64,000 nt of DNA, from positions 806,001 to 870,000 of the forward strand of contig NZ_JALIFO010000006.1 of assembly GCF_022867805.1 (NCBI RefSeq), read 5' to 3'. This document shows positions 43,728 to 54,068 of this stretch, one piece after another (positions within the stretch are counted from its first letter, which is position 1; every line of letters begins with the position of its first letter). The notes under the pieces were generated by a model. The model was not told the origin of the DNA, did no database searches, and worked only from the letters and a program-made list of their open reading frames with translations. Origin of the DNA: Cuneatibacter sp. NSJ-177 (GTDB taxonomy: Bacteria > Bacillota > Clostridia > Lachnospirales > Lachnospiraceae). Made by a program: the position numbers and the translations under genes.

Positions 43728-43764
43728 AGGGGTGTCGCACACAGTTGTGAATAACCCCTTTTTT
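43728..43764 (+). terminator. Probable terminator after GNAT gene
   Basis: GGGGT near 43728-43733 pairs with ACCCC (43754-43758), with an inner CACA/TGTG pairing, followed by TTTTTT. It is weaker than others in the window. Confidence 0.6.
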
Positions 43765-43800
43765 GTTTCATAGACTGCGCGCAGCAAAATAACTCCGTGC
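43765..43800 (+). repeat. Possible truncated repeat, copy G
   Basis: GTTTCATAG directly follows the T-tract at 43759-43764, just as in copies A-C, but then diverges to ACTGCGCGCAGCAAAATAAC. It may be a truncated relic. Support is weak because only 9 bases match. Confidence 0.35.
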
Positions 43801-43892
43801 CTTGACGGAATTTCAACCAGCGTTTATAATGAATAGAAACATCTCCATTTTTAGGAAAAAGCAAGGAAAAGCAACAAAAAAGGACGGATCAT

Positions 43893-44048
43893 ATGGGAGA
43901 GAAAGAGAAAAAAGAACAGAAGGAGCAAATAAAACCGCAGGGGCAAAATAAAGAGACAGAAGGCGCTGTCAGTGAAACCTGGGCGGAAGAAACGATGCAG
44001 GAACTTTTGGATTTTTGGGAAGAACAGGGAGTCTATATTCGGGAATGA
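43893..44048 (+). CDS. Small highly charged protein (51 aa)
   Basis: An ATG at 43893 opens a 51-residue frame beginning MGEKEKKEQKEQIKPQGQN and ending in an acidic helix with TWAEETMQELLDFWEEQGVYI. AAAAAAGGAC lies upstream at fair spacing. A GC-rich hairpin follows at 44067-44086. The split into a basic and an acidic half looks like a real small protein, but I know no family. It is too short to be found by usual cutoffs. Confidence 0.55.
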   Translation: MGEKEKKEQKEQIKPQGQNKETEGAVSETWAEETMQELLDFWEEQGVYIRE

Positions 44049-44066
44049 TCCCAGAAGAAAGAGGAT

Positions 44067-44086
44067 GCCGGCACTCGCGTGCCGGC
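44067..44086 (+). terminator. Hairpin after the 51-aa ORF
   Basis: GCCGGCAC-TCGC-GTGCCGGC is a perfect 8-bp stem. The T-run is missing right after it, so termination is only possible. Confidence 0.5.
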
Positions 44087-44212
44087 GCGTTATGAAAAAA
44101 GTTTTGTTAGTCGTCATGTTCATTTGCTATGGTTAAATATTAAATAAGAATTATGAAATTTTTTCATTGATTATATGAACAAAATGTAAACTTTTCAGAG
44201 AAAGGGGAAACG

Positions 44213-45883
44213 ATGGAAGAGAATACCGTTTCTAAAAACTTTATTGAACAGATGATTGATCAGGACCTGAAAGATGGCGTATACGATCACGTGCAGACCC
44301 GGTTCCCGCCGGAACCCAACGGATATCTGCATATTGGACATGCCAAATCGATCCTGTTGAATTATGGGCTTGCCAAAGAGTACGGCGGCAAGTTTAATAT
44401 GCGTTTTGACGACACCAATCCAACTAAGGAAAAGCTGGAGTTTGTGGAGGCCATCAAAGAAGATATCAAATGGCTGGGGGCGAACTGGGAAGATCGTCTG
44501 TTCTTTGCCTCGGACTATTTCGAGGATATGTACGAGCTGGCTGTCAAACTGATCAAAAAGGGAAAAGCTTACGTGTGTGACCTGACTCCGGAGGAGATCC
44601 GGGAGTACCGCGGGACCCTGACGGAGCCGGGAAAAGAAAGCCCCTACCGGAACCGGCCGGTGGAGGAGAATCTGGAGCTTTTTGAGAACATGAAGAACGG
44701 CAAATACGCCGATGGGGAGAAGGTGCTGCGCGCAAAGATCGATATGGCCTCCCCCAATATCAATATGAGGGATCCGATTCTCTACCGCGTGGCCCGGATC
44801 AGCCACCATCGGACCGGGGATCAGTGGTGCATCTATCCAATGTATGATTTTGCCCATCCCATTGAGGACGCCCTGGAGCATATTACCCACTCGATTTGTA
44901 CCTTGGAATTTGAAGATCACCGTCCGCTTTACGACTGGGTGGTGCAGGAGTGCGAATTTTCGGAGCCTCCGCGGCAGATCGAATTCGCCAAGCTTTACCT
45001 GAAAGATACGGTTACCGGAAAGCGCTACATCAAGCGCCTGGTGGAGGACGGCATCGTGGACGGCTGGGATGATCCGCGCCTGGTCAGCATCAGCGGGCTG
45101 CGCCGCCGCGGATATACGCCGGAGTCAATTCAGATGTTCGTGGATCTGTGCGGCGTCTCCAAAAGCCAGAGCGTGGTGGATATTGCGATGCTGGAATACT
45201 GCATCCGCGAAGATTTGAAACTGAAACAGCCTCGGATGATGGCGGTGATGGATCCGGTGAAGGTCGTGATCGACAATTATCCGGAAGGCCAGATCGAATA
45301 TATGGATGTGCCGAACAATCTGGAAAACGAGGAGCTGGGCAGCCGGAAGGTTCCCTTTGCAAAAGAGCTCTATATTGAACGGGACGATTTCATGGAGGAG
45401 CCTCCGAGAAAATATTTCCGTTTGTTCCCCGGCAATGAAGTCCGCTTGATGAACGCTTATTTTGTGACCTGCCAGAGCTATGAGAAAGACGAGGACGGCA
45501 AGGTCACGGTGATCCACTGCACCTATGACCCGGAGACCCGCAGCGGCAGCGGTTTTACGGGGAGAAAAGTGAAAGGCACGATCCACTGGGTGGCGGCTCC
45601 CACCGCGAAATTGGTGACGGCCCGTCTTTATGAAAATATTGTAGACCAGGAGAAGGGGATGTTTGCCGAGGACGGGACGCTGAACCTGAATCCGAATTCC
45701 CTTGTGGTGCGGGACGAGTGCTATGTGGAACCGGCGTTGGCGGAAGCCGTGCCTGGGGATCGCTTCCAGTTTGTGCGGAACGGTTATTTCTGCGTGGACT
45801 CGAAAGATTCCAAGCCGGGGAACCCTGTTTTCAACCGGATTGTATCCCTAAAGAGCTCCTTTAAAATTGAGAAAAAAGTATGA
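44213..45883 (+). CDS. glnS: Glutamine-tRNA ligase
   Basis: A 556-residue class I aminoacyl-tRNA synthetase. HIGH motif [12 protein letters not shown] and the GlnRS-specific RFDDTNP and GWDDPRL...[12 protein letters not shown] are clear, and a C-terminal anticodon-binding beta-barrel follows. It attaches glutamine to its tRNA. Where E. coli has MSKRKL in the KMSKS loop, this reads TGKRYIK, keeping the lysine-arginine but not the Met-Ser. AAAGGGG precedes the ATG. The stop overlaps the MocR gene start (ATGA). No T-box leader is recognised upstream. Confidence 0.96.
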   Translation: MEENTVSKNFIEQMIDQDLKDGVYDHVQTRFPPEPNGYLHIGHAKSILLNYGLAKEYGGKFNMRFDDTNPTKEKLEFVEAIKEDIKWLGANWEDRLFFASDYFEDMYELAVKLIKKGKAYVCDLTPEEIREYRGTLTEPGKESPYRNRPVEENLELFENMKNGKYADGEKVLRAKIDMASPNINMRDPILYRVARISHHRTGDQWCIYPMYDFAHPIEDALEHITHSICTLEFEDHRPLYDWVVQECEFSEPPRQIEFAKLYLKDTVTGKRYIKRLVEDGIVDGWDDPRLVSISGLRRRGYTPESIQMFVDLCGVSKSQSVVDIAMLEYCIREDLKLKQPRMMAVMDPVKVVIDNYPEGQIEYMDVPNNLENEELGSRKVPFAKELYIERDDFMEEPPRKYFRLFPGNEVRLMNAYFVTCQSYEKDEDGKVTVIHCTYDPETRSGSGFTGRKVKGTIHWVAAPTAKLVTARLYENIVDQEKGMFAEDGTLNLNPNSLVVRDECYVEPALAEAVPGDRFQFVRNGYFCVDSKDSKPGNPVFNRIVSLKSSFKIEKKV

Positions 45884-47280
45884 TGGAATTGTTGATTCCT
45901 CTATCCGATAAATCTGCTCCTTTTTATGAGCAGATTTATCGTTTTATCAAAGAAGAAATCCGGCAGGGGAGAATCGCAGCCCACACAAAGCTGCCCTCGA
46001 CCAGGCGGTTGTCGGATCGTCTTGGAGTCAGCCGCAGTACGGTTCAGCTTGCCTATGACCAGCTGGTGGCCGAAGGCTATCTGGAACCGGAAGCCTGCCG
46101 CGGTTATTTTGCGGCGGAGATTGACGTTCTGCTTTCGCTGGGGGAAGAGCGAACAAACCTTCCGGAGGCGGAGGATCCTGCACAAAAGGGCGGGCAGGAA
46201 ATGGAAATTGATTTTTCTCCAAGGGGAATTGACTTAGACAACTTTCCGTTCAACACCTGGCGGAAGCTGTCCCGCGAGACTCTCACCATGGCGAATAAAA
46301 ATCTCTTTACCAGCGGCGACCCTAGGGGAGAGCCTGCGCTGCGCCAGGCGATCTGCCGTTACCTGCAGTCGGCGCGGGGCGTATTTTGCCGGCCGGATCA
46401 ACTGATCGTCGGGGCAGGGAGCGAATACCTGCTGATGCTGCTGAATCAGATTCTGGGGAACCATGTGATTGCCATGGAAGATCCCACCTATAAACAGGCT
46501 TACCGGGTATTCCGGCGGCTCGGCCATCCGGTGGTTCCGGTGCCCATGGATAAAAGCGGCATGGAAATTAAAGCCCTGCGCGAGTCGGACGCGGAGATTG
46601 CTTATATCATGCCCTCCCACCAGTACCCGACCGGCATTGTGATGCCGGTCCGGCGGCGGCAGGAGCTTTTGGCCTGGGCCGGGGAGGCGGACGGGCGGTA
46701 CATTATTGAAGATGATTACGACAGTGAATTTCGGTACCGGGGAAAACCGATCCCGGCTCTGGGCGGTTCGGACCGGGAAGAACGAGTGATTTATCTGGGC
46801 ACGTTTTCCAAGTCCGTGGCTCCGGCGATCCGGGTCAGCTTCCTGGTCCTGCCGGAACATCTGGTTCTGCGGTATCAGGAAAACTGCGGGTTTTACGCCT
46901 CAACCGTATCCCGTGTGGATCAGGAAATTCTGCGCCGCTTTTTGGACGAGGGGCATTTTGAACGCCACCTGAACCGGATGCGCGGGCTGTACCGCAATAA
47001 ACATGACAAACTGCTTTCCGAGCTGGAGCGGCTGCAGGATCGGTTTTGGGTCCAGGGAGACATGGCCGGTCTTCACGTCTTATTGGAGTCAAAGGCCGGA
47101 AAGACCGAGCATGAGCTGCTAAAAAAGGCGGAACAGGCGGGAATTAAGGTCTACGGCCTGTCCTCCTACTTCCTGGCCCAGGATGAGAGGCAGAGCCATA
47201 CGGTGATCTTAGGCTACGCCAATCTGACGCCGGAACAGATTGAGGAGGGCATTCAAAGGCTGAATCAGGCTTGGAGATAA
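45880..47280 (+). CDS. MocR-type regulator (GntR HTH + aminotransferase domain)
   Basis: A 466-residue protein with an N-terminal GntR winged helix (residues about 10-75, [25 protein letters not shown]) and a fold-type I aminotransferase domain. The PLP lysine is in [14 protein letters not shown], and DDYDSEFRY holds the PLP-binding aspartate. MocR/PdxR proteins sense PLP or amino compounds and control vitamin B6 or amino-acid genes. It overlaps glnS by 4 bases, so it should be made together with the synthetase, an unexpected pairing. No pdx genes lie nearby. Confidence 0.92.
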   Translation: MMELLIPLSDKSAPFYEQIYRFIKEEIRQGRIAAHTKLPSTRRLSDRLGVSRSTVQLAYDQLVAEGYLEPEACRGYFAAEIDVLLSLGEERTNLPEAEDPAQKGGQEMEIDFSPRGIDLDNFPFNTWRKLSRETLTMANKNLFTSGDPRGEPALRQAICRYLQSARGVFCRPDQLIVGAGSEYLLMLLNQILGNHVIAMEDPTYKQAYRVFRRLGHPVVPVPMDKSGMEIKALRESDAEIAYIMPSHQYPTGIVMPVRRRQELLAWAGEADGRYIIEDDYDSEFRYRGKPIPALGGSDREERVIYLGTFSKSVAPAIRVSFLVLPEHLVLRYQENCGFYASTVSRVDQEILRRFLDEGHFERHLNRMRGLYRNKHDKLLSELERLQDRFWVQGDMAGLHVLLESKAGKTEHELLKKAEQAGIKVYGLSSYFLAQDERQSHTVILGYANLTPEQIEEGIQRLNQAWR

Positions 47281-47566
47281 AAGATAAAAAAAGAATGTCA
47301 GAATTGATAGACGGCAGGGAAGCATGTTCCTTTTCGGAAGTGATTCCCTGTTTCTTTTATTTCCCAAACCTTTCGCCCCGTGTTTTGGGCGGTTGTGTAC
47401 GAGGCATGGAAAATCACCGGCGGGGCCTTCCGGAGCGCTGTTATCTGGGGGAAATCTGCGGGAAAAAAGTATTTTCTTTGCGCTTCCTTTATTCTGAATG
47501 GATTTACGTGGAAACGGGAATACGATACAATAGAAGTGAAAAATAGCAAGAAGCAGGAGGGAATGG
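47281..47566. other. Gap between MocR and antiporter
   Basis: This 286-base gap has no gene I can support. A possible -10 TACAAT occurs at 47526-47531, before AGCAGGAGGG, the ribosome site of the antiporter. Confidence 0.4.
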
Positions 47567-49195
47567 ATGGATTTTTATCTGCTGATCGCAGGCTTGGTTT
47601 GTATCCTTTCTATCATTGGAGGGAAATTTTTCAACCGGATCGGGGTTCCAGGGCTTTTGGTGTTTTTGGGCCTGGGCCTGTTGTTTGGCTCCGACGGGCT
47701 GTTCCGCATCCCATTCGAAAATTATGGGATCATGGAAAAAATAAGCACCATAGCGCTGATGTTTATCATGTTTTACGGCGGCTTCGGCACAAATTGGAAG
47801 ACGGCCAGGCCGGTGATTTTTCCGTCCACGCTGCTGGCTACGGCCGGCGTTGTGATTACGGCTCTTTTGACCGGTGTATTTGCACATTGGGTTCTGCGGT
47901 GCAGCCTGCTGGAAGGGCTGCTCTTGGGCGCGGTGGTTTCCTCCACCGATGCGGCATCGGTATTTGCCATCCTGCGTCAAAAGCAGCTGAACCTGTCCGG
48001 AGGGCTGGCGCCGATTTTGGAAATTGAAAGCGGAAGCAATGATCCCTTTGCCTATCTGCTGACCGTGGTTCTGCTGGGAATCATGGGAGATTCCAGCGGA
48101 ACCTCTGTTCCGATGGTTTTGTTCCTTCAAATCTTTTTAGGCTGTCTCGCCGGTGGAAGCATCGGGTTTCTCGCCTCTTTCTTGATGAGGCGGGTGCGTC
48201 TTTCGGAAAATGGGATGCAGTATCTCTTTGTCGCAGCAGTGGTGCTCCTATCTTATGTGCTCCCGGTGCTTGGCGGCGGCAATGGCTTTTTGAGCGTTTA
48301 CATTACCGGGATCTTCATGGGAAATCAAAAGCTCCCTCATAAAGGGGAGCTGGTGCATTTCTTTGACGGAATCACCGGCATGATGCAGCTGATGCTATTC
48401 TTTTTGCTGGGACTTTTGGCGGAGCCTTCCCGCCTCCCCGGAATCTTATTGGCGGCGCTGTTGATTGCGCTGTTTTTGACTTTTGTTTCAAGGCCGGCCG
48501 CCGTGTTTGCCCTGACGGCTCCCTTTTCTTTTTCGATCAGAGAAAAAATCTTTCTGTCCATGGCCGGACTGCGCGGCGCGGCTTCCATTGTGTTTGCCAT
48601 CTATGTGGTGATCGGCGATGTGTCGACGAAGAATGATATTTTTCACATTGTGTTCTGTATTGCCCTGCTTTCGGTGGGCATTCAGGGCAGCATCCTGCCC
48701 TGGGCTGCGAGAAAGCTGAAACTGATGGATGAGGAGCAGGATGTTAATAAGACGTTCAGTGATTATCAGCAGGAAACCGGCGTCACCCTTTTGGAAATCC
48801 GGGTGGATGAGAAATCGCCGTGGGCGGAAAAGACTTTAAAAGAGATTATCTTTCCGCCGGGAATGCTTGCGGTGATGGTCCGTCGGGGAAAAACCACGAT
48901 GATTCCCCACGGGGATACCATCCTGCATCCAGATGACCTGTTGGTTTTAAGCTGCCTCAGCTACGCGGATACTTCGGATGTGAAACTGCAGGAGGTCGAG
49001 ATTGGAGAGCACCATAAATGGAACGGAAAGAAACTCCGCGACCTGAAACTGCCCCGCCGCCAGCTGGTTGTCATGGTGGAACGGAAGGGGGAATATCTGA
49101 TCCCGGACGGAAACACGGAGATCATGAAACGGGATGTGCTGGTGCTGTGCGAGAGCAGAGGACTGGAGAAAGCAGAAGTGGAAGGAACGGCTTAA
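47567..49195 (+). CDS. Potassium/proton antiporter (CvrA/NhaP2 type)
   Basis: A 542-residue protein with about 12-13 transmembrane helices over residues 1-390, including GSDGLFRIPF, SSTDAASVFAIL (ion-binding region of CPA1) and ESGSNDPFAYLL (ND pair of proton antiporters). Two TrkA-C (RCK_C) domains make up the C-terminus (about 405-465 and 470-535). These may gate the channel by binding a nucleotide or ion. The exchanger moves K+ or Na+ against H+. AGGAGGG lies before the ATG. A terminator follows. Confidence 0.92.
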   Translation: MDFYLLIAGLVCILSIIGGKFFNRIGVPGLLVFLGLGLLFGSDGLFRIPFENYGIMEKISTIALMFIMFYGGFGTNWKTARPVIFPSTLLATAGVVITALLTGVFAHWVLRCSLLEGLLLGAVVSSTDAASVFAILRQKQLNLSGGLAPILEIESGSNDPFAYLLTVVLLGIMGDSSGTSVPMVLFLQIFLGCLAGGSIGFLASFLMRRVRLSENGMQYLFVAAVVLLSYVLPVLGGGNGFLSVYITGIFMGNQKLPHKGELVHFFDGITGMMQLMLFFLLGLLAEPSRLPGILLAALLIALFLTFVSRPAAVFALTAPFSFSIREKIFLSMAGLRGAASIVFAIYVVIGDVSTKNDIFHIVFCIALLSVGIQGSILPWAARKLKLMDEEQDVNKTFSDYQQETGVTLLEIRVDEKSPWAEKTLKEIIFPPGMLAVMVRRGKTTMIPHGDTILHPDDLLVLSCLSYADTSDVKLQEVEIGEHHKWNGKKLRDLKLPRRQLVVMVERKGEYLIPDGNTEIMKRDVLVLCESRGLEKAEVEGTA

Positions 49196-49202
49196 AGCAA
49201 TG

Positions 49203-49240
49203 AAAAAACATCGGAGGCGAAAACGCTTCCGATGTTTTTG
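49203..49240. terminator. Bidirectional terminator
   Basis: AAAAAACATCGGAGGCG (49203-49219) pairs with CGCTTCCGATGTTTTT with slight imperfection. It lies between the antiporter and the convergent small membrane protein gene. Confidence 0.9.
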
Positions 49241-49298
49241 ATACGGCGGGCCGGTAAACCCTGTGATTGAAATGCCCGGCCTTACGATGGAACGGGAC

Positions 49299-49724
49299 TT
49301 AGTCCCGGATCTCTTCCGATACGTCCTCAGCCGTTTCCGTGACGGTCTCTTTGATCTCGCGGGCAGCGGCTTTCACCTGACCTTTGACGGCGTTTGCCTT
49401 ATCCATCATCTCTTCCATATTCTCCTGCAGGTCTTCTTTGGCATCGCAGGCTTTCTCTTTCAGGCCGCCGGCGACATCCTGTGCGGTGTCTGCGGCGCAG
49501 TTCACTTTATCTTTGACGGCTTCCTTGACTTCCCCGGCTTTCTCCTTCGCCTCTTCCTTGAAATCGTCAAACAGATCCTTCAAATCTTCCTCAAAGGTAT
49601 CTCCGTTTTCATCTTCCTGTTCAATTTCCACTTTTAATTTATCTTTTTTCATCAGATAGGTAATGCCGCCGACAATCGCTGTAGTAACGGCGGTGAAGCA
49701 GACAAATTTTCCGAATTTCTTCAT
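49299..49724 (-). CDS. YtxH-like / apolipoprotein-like helical protein
   Basis: A 141-residue protein with an N-terminal hydrophobic segment (FVCFTAVTTAIVGGITYLM, residues 7-25) followed by about 110 residues of highly charged amphipathic helix with an 11-residue-like rhythm (KEEAKEKAGEVKEAVKDKV and so on). This is the form of YtxH/general-stress or LEA-like proteins. It likely sits on the membrane with a long helix. AAAGGATT precedes the ATG. It is convergent with the antiporter and upstream-divergent from groESL. Confidence 0.82.
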   Translation of the reverse strand: MKKFGKFVCFTAVTTAIVGGITYLMKKDKLKVEIEQEDENGDTFEEDLKDLFDDFKEEAKEKAGEVKEAVKDKVNCAADTAQDVAGGLKEKACDAKEDLQENMEEMMDKANAVKGQVKAAAREIKETVTETAEDVSEEIRD

Positions 49725-49969
49725 GTGAATACAATCCTTTCTAAGTTTAATATTTCAATTCTTATATCTTCCCACATCAATGCGGGCCCCTTTTTGGCAA
49801 TGGAATTCCTAATTGCCCGAAAGGGTATGATATCATAAGTTAATAACATTGTAGTATAAAAGAAGAGAATTGAAAAGGGGGAAAAATGAAAAAACAAAAA
49901 AAAGAGAGAAAAGAAGAGATATCAAAAGAAACATATATAAAAAGTGGAAAATTACACGGAATCAGGAAG
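49725..49969. other. Intergenic region upstream of groESL
   Basis: This region lies between the divergent YtxH-like gene and groESL. It is A-rich and holds a candidate short ORF (49886-49987). No RNA family is recognised. Confidence 0.4.
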
Positions 49970-49987
49970 TTGCATTTCCGGCGCTAA
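49886..49987 (+). CDS. Possible 33-residue Lys-rich leader ORF before groESL
   Basis: ATG at 49886 follows GAAAAGGGGG at good spacing. The peptide begins MKKQKKERKEEISKETYI and ends RKLHFRR. It runs over the -35 of the groES promoter. Strong ribosome site and even reading argue for translation; overlap with the promoter argues against a role in the groESL transcript. I hold this as a low-confidence call. Confidence 0.3.
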   Translation: MKKQKKERKEEISKETYIKSGKLHGIRKLHFRR

Positions 49988-49998
49988 ATGAATAATAT
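49970..49998 (+). promoter_or_regulatory. Sigma-A promoter of groESL
   Basis: TTGCAT (49970-49975), 17 bases, TAATAT (49993-49998). The expected start near 50005 falls at the edge of the CIRCE operator, a standard HrcA arrangement. Confidence 0.8.
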
Positions 49999-50009
49999 AT
50001 ACACAGTAA

Positions 50010-50036
50010 TTAGCACTCGACATAATTGAGTGCTAA
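50010..50036. promoter_or_regulatory. CIRCE operator
   Basis: TTAGCACTC, nine bases, GAGTGCTAA: the perfect CIRCE inverted repeat. HrcA binds it and represses groESL until heat shock. It lies 40 bases before the groES ATG. Confidence 0.97.
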
Positions 50037-50076
50037 CAGAGAAAAAAGATATGGTAAGAACAGGAGGACAGACATT

Positions 50077-50364
50077 ATGAAGTTATTACCTTTAGGCGAC
50101 AAAGTCGTATTAAAACACGTAGCGGCCGAAGAGACCACCAAATCCGGCATCATCCTGACCGGAGCTCCGAAGGAGAAACCTCAGCAGGCGGAAGTCGTTG
50201 CGGTTGGCCCCGGCGGAATGATTGACGGCAAGGAAGTGAAGATGGAAGTAAAACCCGGCGACATGGTCATCTATTCCAAATATGCAGGGACCGAAGTAAA
50301 GCTGGATGAGGAAGAATATATCGTTGTGAAGCAGAGCGACATCGTTGCAATCGTAGAAAAATAA
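50077..50364 (+). CDS. groES: Co-chaperonin GroES
   Basis: A 95-residue co-chaperonin (MKLLPLGDKVVLKHV..., mobile loop about ETTKSGIILTGAPKEKPQ). Seven copies cap GroEL and help folding. I used the ATG at 50077 with CAGGAGGACAG; an upstream frame starting inside the CIRCE region is not real. groEL follows after 15 bases. Regulation is by CIRCE/HrcA. Confidence 0.97.
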   Translation: MKLLPLGDKVVLKHVAAEETTKSGIILTGAPKEKPQQAEVVAVGPGGMIDGKEVKMEVKPGDMVIYSKYAGTEVKLDEEEYIVVKQSDIVAIVEK

Positions 50365-50373
50365 GGAGGCTGA

Positions 50374-51999
<1,626 letters not shown>

Positions 52000-52056
52000 T
52001 TCCTTACCCAGCGGGAAAGAATACAAGGTTGGATCAACCAAGCGAATAATAAGAGC

Positions 52057-52091
52057 TGCTCCGTCGGTGCATCCGGCGGAGCATTTTTTTT
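52057..52091 (+). terminator. Rho-independent terminator of groESL
   Basis: TGCTCCGTCGG (52057-52067) pairs with CCGGCGGAGCA (52073-52083) with a single wobble, followed by eight T. Repeat copy E starts in the last T residues. Confidence 0.95.
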
Positions 52092-52119
52092 CATAAGAAA
52101 TTCCTTTGGAAATTCTTTC
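52089..52119 (+). repeat. Palindromic repeat, copy E (palindrome only)
   Basis: Only the first module is present: TTTCATAAGAAATTCC-TTT-GGAAATTC and a decayed end, then unrelated DNA. It begins in the T-tract of the groEL terminator. It could be a degenerate or partial copy. Confidence 0.65.
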
Positions 52120-52135
52120 TTTCCGCCGGCGGTTC

Positions 52136-53746
52136 CTATCCGTCAACGGAATTTTCTAAGAGCAGTTCTTCCGGTTTCCGGCCGGAAAAAACCTCCGCAT
52201 AGCGGAGCACCCGATAAGAAAAAACCATGCGCTGCTGTATGTTGCCGTCGGTGAGATCTGCGTGCACCAAGGCTTTCAGCTTTTCCACCTTGGCGGCCAC
52301 TGTATTTCGGTGCATGTAGACGGCGCGGGCTGTCTGGGAAATATTACAGTTATTGAGGCAATAGTGATAGAGGACGTCCAGGAGGTCGTCCTTTTCTTTT
52401 TTGTCGTGCCGGTAGACTCCGATCAATTCCGGCTGGGTCAAATAGATCAGATCCTCATGGCCGACCAGCGCCGTGTAGGAGCGGCAGCAGAGATCGATGG
52501 TCAGATACTCGGCGCAGTCGTCGAAAAAGAACGAACGGTTTTCTTCCCCGCGCCGGAGTATTTTCATCAGACTCAGGGCTTTCCGGGTCAGCAGCAGAGC
52601 GGTCCGCATCTGTCCGCGGCGGCTGGTGGGAGTGCCGGTCAGCGCAAGAGCGTCCCACTTTTTTAACAGTTCCTGAAGCCGATTTTGTTCCGGCAAAGGA
52701 TCTTCGGGCGGAAAACGGTCCGGGCGGCTCTGGATCAAAACAATCTGGTTTTGGAAAATAGTCCTGCTGTGGCCGGGAAATAAGGCCCCTAATTCATCCA
52801 AGAGCACAGGGGCTTCAAGGAAGGTGCGCGCCGGATTTACAAACTCTACGAGAAGAATACGGTAAAAACGCTCCGGCGGGCATTCCAGGGAAGAAAATAG
52901 GCGGGCGATGGCATCCGGATCCCGCAGCCCTTTTTCCAGGATTTCATGGAGGAGAAGGTACAATCCGTTTCTCGGTCCGGGATCAGGGATTTCTTTGTTT
53001 TCCAGGCGGGCCAGAGCGCGGCAGAGCAAATGGAGCAGCGTGCGCGCGTCAAAATCCATATCTTCATTTGGCATCCAGAGCAGTAGATAGGCGGCGCAGC
53101 CTGGTTTTTTCTGGGTGCGGTACAGAAGACAGCAGTGATTCCTGTAATGAAATTTCAGATAGCGGGGAGGGAGCGACTCTCCGTTTTTTTGATTCATTTT
53201 TTCCAAGAAGTCCCGGAAATCCGGAGGCAGGGAACCAGCTGTCGGGAGTGATCCGGACTCACCGGGAGGAAACTCAAAATCAAAGGAACCGGACGGGAAA
53301 AAATGTTCATCCAGAAAGGAAACGGATGCCCCGGTCAGCCGTTTGACGGCGGCGGCGAGATCGGAGAGGGAGGCCCCTTTTCCGCAGGCTAAAAGGAAAG
53401 TCTGATTCCATTCTTGATAGAGCAGCAGGGTATCGGAAAGGATGCGGTAAAGAGAAAACAAGTCAAGACTCGTCCCGATCAGATTGAAACCGGATGGGAA
53501 AGGCCCTGGGGGGATCCGATCCCCGGCGTCCGCGAGGAAAACAGTAGCACCGCCCCACCTTTCTTCCTTTTCCCGGAGAATCCGGCGAAAATCCGCCTCT
53601 GTCCCCAGATACACAGCGTGGGAGATCGGGCTGCTCCCCGTTTCCAAAAAGCGGATGGACCGAATATCGCCGGGAAAGGGTTGAGCGATCTGCTGGTAAC
53701 AAATGTGGTTTTGCATGGGATGAAGCCAAAAACGGATGTGTGACAT
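52136..53746 (-). CDS. PucR/CdaR-family transcriptional regulator
   Basis: A 536-residue regulator with the PucR C-terminal helix-turn-helix (CNISQTARAVYMHRNTVAAKVEKL) at about residues 465-490. The N-terminal 400 residues are a sensor region that I cannot assign more finely, with some resemblance to the GGDEF-like or PucR sensor folds. Such regulators usually control catabolic genes beside them, here the divergent glycyl radical enzyme gene. GGAGGCTGCC precedes the ATG at 53746. A second, related regulator lies at 56725-58293. Confidence 0.88.
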   Translation of the reverse strand: MSHIRFWLHPMQNHICYQQIAQPFPGDIRSIRFLETGSSPISHAVYLGTEADFRRILREKEERWGGATVFLADAGDRIPPGPFPSGFNLIGTSLDLFSLYRILSDTLLLYQEWNQTFLLACGKGASLSDLAAAVKRLTGASVSFLDEHFFPSGSFDFEFPPGESGSLPTAGSLPPDFRDFLEKMNQKNGESLPPRYLKFHYRNHCCLLYRTQKKPGCAAYLLLWMPNEDMDFDARTLLHLLCRALARLENKEIPDPGPRNGLYLLLHEILEKGLRDPDAIARLFSSLECPPERFYRILLVEFVNPARTFLEAPVLLDELGALFPGHSRTIFQNQIVLIQSRPDRFPPEDPLPEQNRLQELLKKWDALALTGTPTSRRGQMRTALLLTRKALSLMKILRRGEENRSFFFDDCAEYLTIDLCCRSYTALVGHEDLIYLTQPELIGVYRHDKKEKDDLLDVLYHYCLNNCNISQTARAVYMHRNTVAAKVEKLKALVHADLTDGNIQQRMVFSYRVLRYAEVFSGRKPEELLLENSVDG

Positions 53747-53771
53747 GGCAGCCTCCTAAACGGACATCTAT

Positions 53772-53832
53772 GAAAGTCGATTGCCCTGTGCCGTGCACTC
53801 TAGCAATCGCCGCCGGCATTCACAATCCGGCC
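53772..53832 (+). repeat. Repeat module F (solo copy of the insert module)
   Basis: GAAAGTCGATTGC...GTGCACTC...GCAATCGCCGCCGG...ATTCACAATCCGGCC matches the inner module of copy A (17380-17444) with few differences. It carries GATTGC/GCAATC and GCCGG/CCGGC pairings. It occurs alone here, without the palindrome or end hairpin. Confidence 0.8.
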
Positions 53833-53928
53833 GGTTCCTAAATCATAAGAAAATGAGGAAAAGAAAGCAAGGAATTCCGGGAAGGCGCCATAACTTTGTA
53901 CAAATATTCTGCCGGAACTTCAGAAGCT

Positions 53929-53944
53929 TGTGCACCGGTGCACA
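53929..53944. promoter_or_regulatory. 16-bp perfect palindrome, candidate operator
   Basis: TGTGCACCGGTGCACA is perfectly symmetric and lies between the two divergent genes, 59 bases ahead of the GRE -35 box. A regulator such as one of the PucR-type proteins could bind it. It is not tied to the repeat family. Confidence 0.5.
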
Positions 53945-54002
53945 GGCGGTAGCCGGGCGGACAGCGCTCTTTCACAGAAAACAAGGAAAAAAGGATTCGC
54001 AG

Positions 54003-54032
54003 TTGCCTTTCTTTTCCTTGATTCGATATGAT
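54003..54032 (+). promoter_or_regulatory. Promoter of the glycyl radical enzyme gene
   Basis: TTGCCT (54003-54008), 18 bases, TATGAT (54027-54032), 37 bases before the ATG. Confidence 0.65.
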
Positions 54033-54068
54033 GAATCCAGGATATCAACCGAAAAGGAGGATACACAT

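Noticed and set aside
44049-44212. T-box leader before glnS
   Set aside because: No T-box core or antiterminator pattern can be recognised in the AT-rich leader.
53781-54068. N-terminal extension of the glycyl radical enzyme
   Set aside because: The extension crosses the repeat module and the promoter; the start at 54069 has an ideal ribosome site and fits the family.
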